64,000 nt of DNA from Tieghemostelium lacteum. Its lineage: Eukaryota > Evosea > Eumycetozoa > Dictyosteliales > Raperosteliaceae. Within the stretch, counting starts at the first letter, position 1. Each line of letters opens with the position of its first letter. The stretch spans positions 844,735-908,734 of the forward strand of contig LODT01000028.1 in the NCBI GenBank assembly GCA_001606155.1, in the 5' to 3' direction. Below are positions 1-11,613 of the stretch, piece by piece. The translations under genes and the position numbers were made by a program. Below the pieces are notes generated by a model, which saw nothing but the letters and a program-made list of their open reading frames with translations, searched no databases and had not been told where the DNA came from.

Positions 1-3000
1 AGTTGGTGGAAGTGAACAATTGATGAATTCACCTATTATTTTGTTAGTTGATAATGTATTTGGTGTTACAAAATCTAGAACACCTGTATCTTTTAATATT
101 TTAGATGACAGTTCACTGATGATTATTCTCTGCTCTGGTAAATGAACGGAGAGAATATTGGTAAACCAACCCACTGGCGGTACTTTCATTCCATTTGGAA
201 GTTGATCAACTATTCCACTGCAGAGTTTCAAGAGTTCGTTGAGATTGGATTCAGCCAAAGCCAAGGGTTCAATGATATCCAACATAACATCAAGGCTTAT
301 TGAAAGACCTGGCTTTTCTTTGGAAATACAGTAATCAAGTTGATGTAGTTTACTGAGAAGTTTAATGATACTTTGCTCAGAACGGGTGTCGTGATACCTG
401 ATATATTTGAGTGATTTTATAACTGGAATTAGATTTGATTGTTCATAATTACTGATGATGAAGAGGAAAATGTGGTAGAGTGAGTTGATTCTGATGAGAT
501 CTTTGGTTTGATTACTATCAGAAGTATTCAATAGATTAGAGTCAATAGGAGATATATTGAACAATTCACGAGTTACATTTACCCATTCTACAATATCACC
601 AATGTTAATATTATCAGCATCCATTATTCTATTAATAAATGATCCAAAGGCATTGAATGAATTCATTGTCAACTGATTTTTAAACTTCTTGGAATCTATG
701 TCAGAATTACTGTAAGTGAGAATTAAATTCTCAATATTCTTGATGTATATATTAGAATTCATTTTAAAACGAATGATTGTTCTGATATTGGCTCGAATAA
801 ACAATACTAATGGATTGAAGAAGTTCTTGAAGACAAATAACTGAGAAACAGATAGTGTCTTTGCATTCAATACTTTTACCAAAAGGTTATTGAACATTTC
901 AATAAAATCCTCTTCAATTTTCATAACTCTGGTGAAATAGTCAAATCTGAATTTGAAATTTAGATCTTCGTTTTTAGACAAAAGATCTTGAAGAAGTTTA
1001 ATTGGTAGAGATTGAATATACTCATCAAACTTTACTAATACTTTTGTTACTTCTTGATTGGTATATGAACTGATGAAGGTTTGGAAATAATTGTCAAATA
1101 TCATTGAAATTGATTCAAATAGAGGTAGTTTAGGAGTAATAAGAATAAGTGGGTCAGATAGTGAAATTGGATTATATCTCTGAGAGGTATTCTCTGATAG
1201 AACAGGAAGTTTAATACCTTTAATGAAAAGACTAATTAACTCTTGTTCGAGTGATTGTGGATGAATGGCCTCTAAGACTGAGTAACATCTATTATTGAAC
1301 ATCTTTTGATAGATTTCACTGATTACTGGATAGAAATACGATGTCAATGAGTCAATTATCGAATTAAAGAAAGATCTAACCAAATGACCAGTGTTGATAA
1401 GAGTTGAGATGTTGGTGATAATATGAGTTAAAATATTTTGAGTACTACAATGGTAAATAAATTGGTCAATTATATGAACTAACCAAATTTCATTCTTTTT
1501 AAATATACCTTCAACCAATTCGAATCTCTTTATATTGTCAGCGTAGAAAATTCTTTCATTAGAGCTATTTGGGACAATTCTAGTTGAGATTGTCACTCCT
1601 TCACAAATAGTTCGAAGATGTTGATAAAACATAGGTTGGAAGGATTGATAGAGTGATGGGTCTATTTTAACGGTACTGAATCCATAAGAGTGTGTAATCA
1701 AGGCTCTGATATCGGGGTGAACCAATTCGAGAGATGATGCAGTGATTGGATTATCTCCATTCATGCCAAATGAATCAATGTATAGAAATTCAGTGTTGTT
1801 GAGGAAATTAGATTGGATCTTGGGTTGATTGTGAATGGAGTATTCGGGTGGGAAATGGCAAATAATGATCATTTGTTTGTTGGTGATGTTATCAAATGAT
1901 TCCATGACGCAATTGATTTGGTTCTGATTGGCTAATGTTAAATCTGCAAATACCATCAAAAACGTGTGAGATTTAGAATCGTGGAATGATTTCATTTCAT
2001 CATTACATTTGTTGGTTGAATCAATATTGTGAAGTTGAATGATTTTCAGAGTGTCTTTACTTATTAATGGGCTGATCTTCTTGGAGAGAATCTGATAGAA
2101 TGTATCAATGTAATCATTGTCTTTCAATCTATGGAATATCAATGATGTTCTGGTGTAGAGAACCCATTTGTTGATTTGAAACATTAGTTTACGGCCATTG
2201 TTGTAGAAATGTTCATAGAGATTGTGAAGAAATTTCAAACAATTAAAATGCTCTTGGTTGATGAGATACTCTTTAATGTAAGATTTTGGAAGTGATTTAC
2301 ATTTGAATATAGACTCTGGTCTGGCAATCTGCAACAATTTACAATTCAAGTTACGGAATTGGTTGTCTTTGGATTGATCTTGGTAAACTTCAATTTCATC
2401 ATTGAAATTAAGCTTGTAAAGATTGATTGGATTTTCCAAAGCAATGGATCTCTTGGCAATAGAGTAAACCAATGATGAAATGGTTTCATTCGAGTAACCG
2501 AATAGCAATGAATTGTTGGATATATTGTGATGGAACTCGCCCACAAAATCTTTAGAAGATAATAACAACTCAAAGAAGGATTTCTCTTTGTGCGAAAGGA
2601 TGTGATTGAGAAGTTGATCAATAGTCAGATAGTATTTCTCAAATCTATTCAATAGTGGTAATTGAGCTGTTTTCAATTGTGACTTTGGCATGTGAATAAT
2701 AATCTTAAATTCTGGATGAACTGAGCAAAATATACTATGATTCCCGAAAGATACTTTGGCGAAAAATTTAGAAGTACCATTAATAATATGGAAATATCTA
2801 TTGAAGACACTATATAAACTAGAGTAAATTGGAGTTGTATTTACTAATACAATAGTTCCACCAACTGCCATTTCATTCTTGATTTGATCGACAACTGAAG
2901 CTAACGATTCTAGGGTATGGTCTTTTTCAAAACCACCAATTCTGATGACTTTATGTTTGATTCCAAGTTCTTTGAGAATCATCAATGAGGTTTCATTTTC

Positions 3001-6000
3001 AGATGGATCAATGAGCATCAAGTATCTGAATGCACTGGTATTGGGGTCCTCATAATAGAGTCTTTCTTGAAGTGATTCTTGAATTCTCAGAATGGTATTA
3101 TCATTTTTTGAAAGTTCAGTTAGATTAAGATTTCTAAAGAAGATAGTAACAAGATTTTGGAAATCATTCAAAGGAATACCATTGAAATGTCTTTCTAATG
3201 AATTTAAAAGACCTTCTGATGTGATTGATCCAAATTTCTCATAAGATCTCTGAAGATGTCTGAGGAAGAAAACAAAGTCTCTTTGATGGAAGAGATTTTC
3301 CTTGGTTCCTTTTGAGAATTGATTGACCATTTTATAACTATTAGATAATGCATTACAAATGAAATTTTCATGATTGGATAAATTTTTCCTGTATCCAAAG
3401 AGACAACCCTTAACCAATGCTTTATCATCTTCTTCAGAGATTGTTGGAGGATGTAATAGAATTAACATTCTGTTGGCTTTGGCTGCATCTAACATCTTAT
3501 TGGATAAGATAATGATAGAAATATCTTCATTTGCTTGAGTTTGTTTTGTTTTCTGAGATAGTTTATCAAGATAATCATGCATTACTTTCATTGGTGAAAG
3601 TCTTTCATCAACAAGACCAGCTTCATCGAAATGAATAATACATCTAACACGATTCTCTTTGGCAGCACCAACAAATTTTTGTATTTCAATTGCACGATCA
3701 AGAGTTGATTTGACTTCAACATCAGTTGTGTGTTCAGAACATTGGTATCTGTATGCAACTGCATTTGGGAAGAGTGAGTAGAATGATGATTTATCATCTT
3801 TATGAGTGTTGATATTATCTAAAACAATTGAGAAAGAGAGTGTTTTACTGCAACCAGGAGGTCCAATGATCAACAATGGAATTCTACATCCAATACTGAC
3901 AATGGTAAAGAATATATTCAATTGTAGTGAATCAGTTCTAGCAATACCTACTGGGATGTTAGTTACACCTTTATCACACATTGAAGAGTATATTGATTGG
4001 AATGTTTTCATAGATGACATTCTGTTGGTGAGTTGGTCTACATTGTTACTGAGGATTAATGCTTCAAATTTAGAAATCATATCATCTCTCTTGGTATTTT
4101 GAATACTAGTTCTATAGACGTAGGTCATGTAGAATGAACATATAATAGCCAACCAATGAATAAGATAGCTGTCATTTTCTATATAGATATTAGGGAAGCA
4201 GCATCTCAAGATTAGAATACCAATATCAGTCTTGAAGAATTTGTAGATATCAATCGATCTCATGATATCTCTGATTGAAACATGAGTCTTTGATTGATTG
4301 GCATTTCTGAGAGTTCTTTGACCAATGAGAATACTTTCTCTCAAATGTTTCTTGTAGACTGACAAATCTTCATAACTGATTCTATCTTCAACAATAGGTT
4401 GATAATTAAAGAGAGTGTCAACAAAGTTCTCTTCTTGTTGGACTTGGAAAGTTCCAAAATCAAAAAATAGATTCTTCATTGATGGTGGAATTTCTTGAAC
4501 AAAGAATGCCAAATTATTTTCATTAGACTTACCAGTGTAGTTGATATTATCCATAGATTCTAATAATGGATTCATTGCACCAATCCAGAAGATATTTTCA
4601 GGAAGAGGACCTTCACCATCAAGTGTTCCATCAATGAATATCTCAGAGATCAAAGCAAGAGTATCATCTGGACTTGTATTGAATTCGTCAATGAAAACAA
4701 CAATTTTCAATGATATATCAATCTTGGATAATTCAATTGATTGTCTTACAATATCCAAAACAAAGATTTTGAATTCTTTTGAGCTGAATTTCTTGTGCAT
4801 GATGATACGATGGAATAGATTTTGGAATTTAACTGAACAAATCTCTTTGGTCATCGAAACCAGTTGTTCCAACTTAATGATGATCTTTTGGTCTTCTGCT
4901 GAAGACTTAATCAAATTCAAAGGTGATGTATTTGGTAAGAAAACCAATTGATTCTCCAATAGAATCTTTTTGATTGATTGTTCCATCTTACTGAAGAGAT
5001 TGGCTCTGGCAACTTGAGGATTTGGTGGTGGAACTACAACAGCTAGTTCATTAGGTTTATAATTGTACATTTGTTTTATGGCATCAATAATGTGGTTAAC
5101 GTTACAATTATCAGGGATCTTTCCATAGGTTGTCTCATAATCTATGGTGATTGGTTTCAATTTAAACTCTTTGTAGTATGGTTCTTTCAGAATTTTGTTG
5201 ACAGTTTCTTTAATATCAAAGATGATATCTGGAATGGCATTGTTGGAGGCATTGATTAACAATGAATAGAAAATCAGAATAAAAGTCTTACCAACACCAG
5301 TATCACCAGTAAGAATCAAAGATCTTTGTGTTTTGATCTTGTTGTTCAAGATTACCAATCTATGAGCCAACTCATTTGTCAGAACAAACCCATATTGATT
5401 TGACAAATCATTAATGATATAGGTTCTGGTTGTGATATTGAATGAATTGAAAATTGCAGTTTTGAATTCCTTTGGTTTTTCTTTGGCTCTTTGAAGAGAG
5501 AATAATGAATGTTGTTTATTAATGGGAAGAACATTACCCTTTCCACTAAAATCGAAAAAGTCAACAATGGGTTTAATATCTACTTCATCATCAATCATAG
5601 AGTACAAGATGGATCTTGAAGTAACCAATGGTGGATTCTTCCAGATTTCATCAACAGATGAGTAGTGTGGATCAGATAACTGAATGGATTCCAATAAGAA
5701 TAAGTTATAAAGTTCCTCACATGTAAGGAAAGTTTTCATAGTATCACTGATATACTTTCTTTGTTCTTCATCACATGTTTGATTCTCACTGATGTATTTA
5801 TACTTTTTCAAATTTTGGTAATAAACATCTAAAAATTGTAATCTTTCATGCATAAGGCTGAGGAAATTCTTTCTTGGAATACAGAAACCAGCCTCCTTAA
5901 GGAAATTAACAGATTGTTTGATTTTCAATTTGTTATCAATAATGTTTCTGATGTGTGCTAGATAATCATCAAATGAAACTCCATCTCCTGCTTTAATATC

Positions 6001-8893
6001 AGGATATTCAATCATGTTGGATTTGGTGAATGAGAAGCATGTTCGTTCAATATCAGTGATATCCCATTGCATATTGTGATTTTCATGGTTTGCCAAATTG
6101 AAAACAATTGGAATTGATTGTTGTACATAATCATTGTAGTTTTGGAAGTTTCCAGTAATACTGTCCAATGGTGACCCAATTTCAATGAATATACTTGATA
6201 GACTTTCATCAATATTGATAAAATGTCCCTTACTGCCAAAAATGAATCCAAATCCAATCAGTGGGTATAAACATTGATTGAGAACATCAAATGAACACAA
6301 TGGTGAAATGATGAAATGAATGAATACTTCTTTGTTGTCTTTGAGTAAACTGATCTTTTCGACAAGAGAATTCAGATCAAATTCATGACGAACTAGAACT
6401 GTAATGGTTTGTTTACCTTTACATTTTGATCTGATATAATGAGATTTACCACTTCCAGAAACACCTTTAACCAAGTTCAATGAAACTGATTGTGAATTCT
6501 TTACATGTCTCAAATGAGAGTTCTTGTAACAATTATTCTTCCATTGTTCTTTGAAATTTGACCAATCTTCATTGAATGGAGTTTGGTGTTGAGAGAGGAA
6601 TGAGAATATCTCACTGTTAGCAGCAGATTCTTCAGTTGAGACAAAATAGACTTTTGCCAAGTCCATTATGGTATTTTCAGCGAAATGTTTAGAAATCCAA
6701 TTGAGAAGTTTCTCTTTCTCTTGAGGAATTCCAATGACAAAGAATGTTTCATCTGGGAATCTTGCAACTATTTTAAAGAAGAAATCAATATCTTGTTTGA
6801 ATGAATGAGCATAGAAGAGTTGTCTTGGATGTGGCAATGACTGATTCAATTGCATGAGAGCATTCAAAAGATTACTCTTTTTCTCCAGAGGTACAAAAGT
6901 GAATATTGTCTCATTATGATTTCTTCTTGGTGGACTATCATCATCAATTCCCAATGATTCTAAATATTTTGGAATAAATAGATTTAGGAAATTAGTTGGT
7001 TCCTTTGATGCAAATAGAGCATCACCAAGACCAATGATGGTGTTCTTTATCACTTGGATATTGATTACTTCAGCAGTTATACAATATTTCATGAATCTAA
7101 GTAAAGTAGTTGCAAACTTGTCAACATTACCTTTGGGGTTGTTTTCATTCAGTAATCCTCTGAGGAGACTGATAAGACTTGAAATACCAGGTGCACGTAA
7201 CAATAGAAGTTGTCTTGGAAGACTTTGGATAATTGTTTTCCAATTGGTAATCATTAAATCATATTTCTTTTCCAAAGCAAAAAGTGAGTCAATTGATTTT
7301 CCAGAAACATCAAAAGTAATGGTTCCATCAATAAATTCTGGATGATAGAACCTATCAAGTTCAATGTGGAGTGAATGAATACTTTGTAAGATGATAAAGA
7401 GGTCTTTGAATGTTTCAATGTGTTTCTTGTTTTCTTGATTATCTTGTGTGGAGAAGATGGTTAGAACCTGTACACAATCTTCAACTTTGTCGTGAGTCAA
7501 GATATGTGAAGATTTCTTGATTGTGAGAGACCATCCAACAGATCCAGATGCTGATTTACTTGCATCACTTCTGAAATGTGAACTTTCAAGAATTGCAATG
7601 GCAGTTTTTAATGAACTCTGGGATGATGGTTCAACTAGAGAGAAATGAAACATATCAAGTCTCAGATTCTTGAAATAGTCACCTATAGACCCACTAGCTG
7701 TAGCGCTATCTAGAAATGCAAGTTGAAGTTTCTTTAGATGTTCATGTTGAGAATTGAATACCTCCATCAGACACTTCATATTGTTCTTTGGATTGTCATC
7801 CTTCTTCTTTAATAGATTTTGAAGAACTGGTGAGAAATAGTCATAGTATTCCTCTGATTTACATATTGCTGAGAAGAGATTAAGAGCTTTATCACCTGTG
7901 AATTGTAATTCAAAATGCTGAAGAATCTCATCGACATACTGTCTATTGTCAAAGTGCAATGGAATTACATGTCTCAGGAATGAGTCAGGGTCATAGATAA
8001 ACAATCTATACAATATATTAGCACACATTTTTCTCTCTTCAATATTCAGTTTCTTTAAAAATCTACAAGCAATCTTGACACGAATAATGAGAATTTGCAG
8101 ATCTGCAACTTTATCAATATCTCCATAGACATCATAAATGAACTCATTGGCTATAGTGAGTTCACATTCAATCTCATTAATCAAGAATAACAGTAAATAT
8201 TGACCTTTGATTCTGATGGCGTAGGCACTCTGTGACTCTGCATATATACTTGATAAAGACAGATTATAACGTTGCCTCAGAATATTAAAAACATTCTTTC
8301 TAGCTGGTGTCTTTAACTTTGCCATTACATTCTTGATTGACAAATTCAACTGTTCATTTAGTACTGATTTATCAAATTCATCAAAAACTGAATTCAACAT
8401 TGGGAATTTAGTCTGACTAGGTGGAACATATTCAGCAAAGTTTACAACAATCTGAATCTTCAATTCCAAACTCATATGACCTATATTCTTTTCAATAAAC
8501 TTTTCAACATGTCCTTTCATTCTTGGATCTATGACTTTGAAAAGGTTATTCAAAACTAATGATTTTGAATTTAAATGTATTAATACACTAGAATCACTAG
8601 ATAGTAATTAAATTAATAGTTAGTGTATCCTATCTATATTACCATAAAGGAGGTTAATATCTACTTACTTATCAAATCTTACAGCCATTAATACCATTGG
8701 TACTACAAGGTTATGAAAGGTGGAATAGTTAAACATTGTTATGAGTTTCTTTCTCTCTGAGTCATGTGATGCTTTATCAATGTTTTTTAGTACAGCTTCT
8801 ATAGCTGAACTTTCTGAGATGGTATTGGCTTCAATTTTCAATAAGGTATCAGCATAGAAGTAACTTGATGTCTTTTTTTTCAGCTTGTGCCAT
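1..8893 (-). CDS. RNF213/mysterin-like giant AAA+ protein, copy A (3' part outside window)
   Basis: One frame stays open on the minus strand from 8596 to the window edge. A 72-bp GT-AG intron (8597-8668) separates it from exon 1 (8669 up to about 8893). The protein shows P-loops GVSGSGKS (near 6450), GDTGVGKT (near 5305) and GPPGCSKT (near 3855). Walker-B-type motifs VVFIDEFNTSPDD and IIHFDEAGLVDE follow the last two. The second and third P-loops match the two active AAA modules of RNF213, a giant dynein-like AAA+ E3 ligase of lipid droplets and antimicrobial defence. Copy A lines up with copy B over its whole length, but its N-terminal 1,000 residues differ: one segment near 8200-8560 is absent from copy B, and a larger copy B segment is missing here. 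The likely start, ATG at 8893, is one base out of frame with the rest at a run of eight A. The family call is firm; the start is not. Confidence 0.85.
8597..8668 (-). other. Intron 1 of RNF213-like copy A
   Basis: The donor GTAAGTAG follows the codons for AVRFD. The acceptor TAG precedes TGATTCTAG. The position and phase match the 60-bp intron of copy B (24683-24742) and the copy preserved in the collapsed third gene near 9680-9730. This supports common descent of all three. Confidence 0.8.
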
Positions 8894-9380
8894 TTTTGGT
8901 ACTAGTTCCTATAGTTGCTTTAGTGGTTTTTCAAAAAAAAATTTTGTGATAAATTAGATTTATCTTAAAAATTTAAGTTGAATAAATGACAATAATAAAA
9001 TAAGATGTAAATATATATTATGTTAAATAAAAAGCTAAAATTTATATTTTGATAAATTTAATGGTATGAAATGATTTATTAAATTAGATTTAAGATTAAA
9101 CTGAAAAAATTTTTTTATATACCCAAGAGGATAGACTTACATTGGCATTTTCCTATCACACATTGATTTGATTTCAGTTTGTCAGAATGGGTTAGGAGTT
9201 GACAGATATCTATTAAAATATCATAAAAAGGTCCATTGGGGTTGGCTCTGATGGATTGAATTGATTCTTTGGATGTGAAATTGGTAAGAATCTTCGTGAG
9301 GAATTCAATATAGGTATTTAACTTTAAAGTGGAGTCCACTTTGAAAAACCAACTATCGATGATATTCTTCATTATTTTGG

Positions 9381-9511
9381 GTCCCAACTCCTCCTTGATG
9401 ACAATGTTTACATGCTAATCACATCCATCACCATGTCAAAAGAATACTATTCCTTTTTTTTTCCAATTCTTAAAGAAATGCCGAAGATATGCTGAAGAAT
9501 AATATGAAATG
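9381..9511 (+). repeat. Inverted fragment of the RNF213-like gene
   Basis: The plus strand here reads as the coding strand of copy B around 24255-24395 (segment around the residues SITMSKEYYFFFFPILEE), while every neighbouring fragment lies on the minus strand. The junction at about 9381 joins it directly to a 3'-end fragment. This shows the middle copy was rearranged as well as deleted. Confidence 0.75.
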
Positions 9512-9950
9512 ACACAGACTATTTAGTAGATAGCAATCTGAATTTTTTTTGACAAAGTCATATTTCCAATATGTTTACAATTCTCTACAAATTCTTTCAT
9601 TCTATTGTCTATTACTATGAATAGGTGATCCCAAATCAAAGATGGTAGGTGTTGAAATACGCTGGCATCACTGTGAGAATTATATTAATACAAAATGAAA
9701 GAAAGATAATATAACTACTGATCTACATACCATTCAAATCTCACTGCCATTTTTACCATTGGTGCCTAAAGGTTATTAAAAGAGTTGTGAGCAAACATTC
9801 ATCAGATTCATGTGATGGTTTAATAATAGTTTTTAAAACATCTTCTATAGCTTTTTTTTCATCGATAGTATTTGATTCTATTTTTAATAATGTATCTTTA
9901 TAAAATATTTTGGTATCAAAATATTGTGATACTTTTTGGTCTCTAATTGT

Positions 9951-10175
9951 TGTTACTATGATAAGTTATAATACATATAACATCATAGTATGAAGTATAA
10001 AACCCGGTTAAATATAACAACGAATTTGTAGAACAAACATTATTACAAATTCGTTGGCAACACACAACAAACAAATATATAAAAACATATATTAAATTAA
10101 ATAAACATCATTCTTAATATATATAATTCTATATATATATTAATTATCTCTAGACTATTAGTTACAATAGTTACA
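9951..10175. mobile_element. 225-bp insertion with 6-bp target-site duplication (solo LTR or MITE)
   Basis: Comparison with exon 1 of copy B shows an uninterrupted site (ctctaattgtgttgtt) there. Here the 6-mer aattgt occurs at both 9945-9950 and 10176-10181 with 225 bp between. The insert begins TGTTAC and ends GTTACA. Its outer 15 bases form an imperfect inverted repeat (11 of 15 by eye), and it contains a perfect 13-bp hairpin. TG...CA ends with a 5-6 bp duplication suit a solo LTR; the terminal inverted repeat and small size also allow a MITE. There is no coding capacity. It is younger than the duplication that produced this gene fragment. The family was not identified. Confidence 0.75.
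10018..10056. repeat. Perfect 13-bp hairpin inside the insertion
   Basis: caacgaatttgta (10018-10030) is followed after 13 bases by its exact reverse complement (10044-10056). It lies near the middle of the 225-bp insertion and may be a regulatory or termination structure of that element. Confidence 0.75.
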
Positions 10176-10231
10176 AATTGTGTTGTTATTATTATTATTA
10201 TTTTGGTCATAAGCCATATCCTCATCAAGAG

Positions 10232-10531
10232 AAACACTACAGTATTTTTTTTGATTGTTTAAATTAAACAATCAAACAAAAAAAAGAAAGTTAACTTAAA
10301 GTTTGAAAAAAATGCTAAATCATTGATTGTAATACCTTACCTTTCATGAGATATGATTTGGAATCTTAAGTCATATTGAATATGCTAGAATTACATATTT
10401 TTTATCTGAAGGATATTCGATGGACCCATCCAATTCTAAAAAAGGTTTGTATTAATTTAAGTATAGATAATTTAAAATGACTACTAAAATATTTAATTGT
10501 TTGAATGGAGTTCTAATTTTATTTTTTAAAT
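10232..10531. other. Intergenic, no gene seen
   Basis: This is AT-rich spacer between the collapsed copy and the SAM-like reading frame. It has a short palindrome (gattgtttaaattaaacaatc, about 10252-10272) and no supported ORF. Confidence 0.5.
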
Positions 10532-11613
10532 TTAAAATACTACATCATCTGGGTCAATGATATCATGAGAGATGAATGCTGATTTCAATTTTTCAAGATG
10601 TTGTAAAATGATAGATCTAATATTTACAGATGGGATGATATCCCAATCAGTATTGTTCAATATAAAGAGAAAATCATCAAAGCCTTCTGAATATATTATG
10701 TTGTTGAGATCAAGTTTAGATCTTTCGGTCATGTGGAATAAATTGATCCATGCAATTGTACCATTTTCATAGATTTTTACTAATTCTTCTTTGGATTTGG
10801 TAATTGGACTTGAAATTAAATCATCAATTGTAAAGACAGAGGCTTGGATGAATTGTTGTTTGAGTTTTTCTACGAATCCAGTAAGAATATTTCTCTTGCT
10901 CTCAATTGGGAATAAAACATTCCATTGTGTGAAATTGAAGAGGAAGAAGAAATCTGTGAGTTTTGATGACTCTAATCCTCTGATATATTCATTTTTAGAT
11001 TCATCACTTAATTTCAGAGTTTTTATCCATTGAATGACACCTCCATTGAATATCTCTTGAAGCTCTACCCTTGTTTTGGAGGTACTAGTTACTCTATCAC
11101 TAAGAACCTTTTCGCTGACTATTCCATTATCTAGTAATGATTTCTTCATAAATTCATAACTTTTAATGAGTATACCTCTGAACATTGGATCTGGTACCAA
11201 CCGTTCCCAATCTCTTGTTGACATGGTAAAAATGGAAATGTAATCATTTACTAGTTTTGAACCCAAAAATTCTATTAATTCACTTGGACCTTTGTCATAG
11301 AGTATTTGCAGCTCATCTTTCGTTAGATTATTGTAGTTGTTTGTAGGTTTAGTATCACTAACATTTTCAGTTTGTTGAAATAAATTTTCTCTTGCATTAT
11401 CATCTACTGATAAATCTAGAGATTCATTGGATAATGAAAGTTCAACTGAGCCATCTAGAGTGGATTCTTCAGTATCATAATCTTGGTAATCATCAAAGAT
11501 TGGATCTATAAGACCATTATCATCAACTGTATTTAAATGATATATCCCATCAATAGTGTCTTGGTCAACATTTAAATCATCATTTTCATATCTATAAATT
11601 GAATCTACAAGAA
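10532..11613 (-). CDS. Acidic linker plus three SAM-like repeats; probable C-terminal extension of copy B
   Basis: A frame open from just after the copy B stop down to 10532 codes for about 355 residues. The first third is acidic and Ser/Thr-rich. The rest holds three repeats of about 90 residues. Each begins (D/E)EL or VEL, then an aromatic-glycine segment, then W or F-containing helices, and ends R..IL....EKLK. The order of hydrophobic positions (IQWIKTLKL, then a W/L-rich centre, then KRNILTGFVEKLK) resembles SAM domains; this is inference from pattern only. There is no convincing ATG at its 5' end; the first internal ATG (MSTRDW) is at about 11225. Adding one base in the GGTTTC stretch near 11613 would make it continuous with copy B (reading DIGFLVDSIYR). 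It may instead be a separate gene with an unseen 5' exon. Confidence 0.6.

Larger units (their letters stand above)
9115..10231 (-). pseudogene. Collapsed third RNF213-like copy
   Basis: This stretch lies between copies A and B and is built from pieces of the same gene. About 9125-9345 codes for residues matching the copy B C-terminus (TYIEFL, ESIQSIRANPNG). About 9381-9511 matches a copy B N-terminal segment (24255-24395) but is inverted. About 9540-9950 plus 10182-10231 matches exon 1, the intron and the start of exon 2, including the Asn-codon run and the MAHQ region. More than 10 kb of interior is missing. The segment near 9540-9630 reads like copy A rather than copy B, so the remnant keeps features of both neighbours. 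A 225-bp insertion splits exon 1. It cannot make a working protein. The order fits a head-to-tail array of three genes whose middle member was deleted and rearranged. Confidence 0.8.

Noticed and set aside
2346-8500. Many short plus- and minus-strand ORFs inside copies A and B
   Set aside because: They lie within the continuous RNF213-like frame on the minus strand and show no independent protein character; they are frame shadows.
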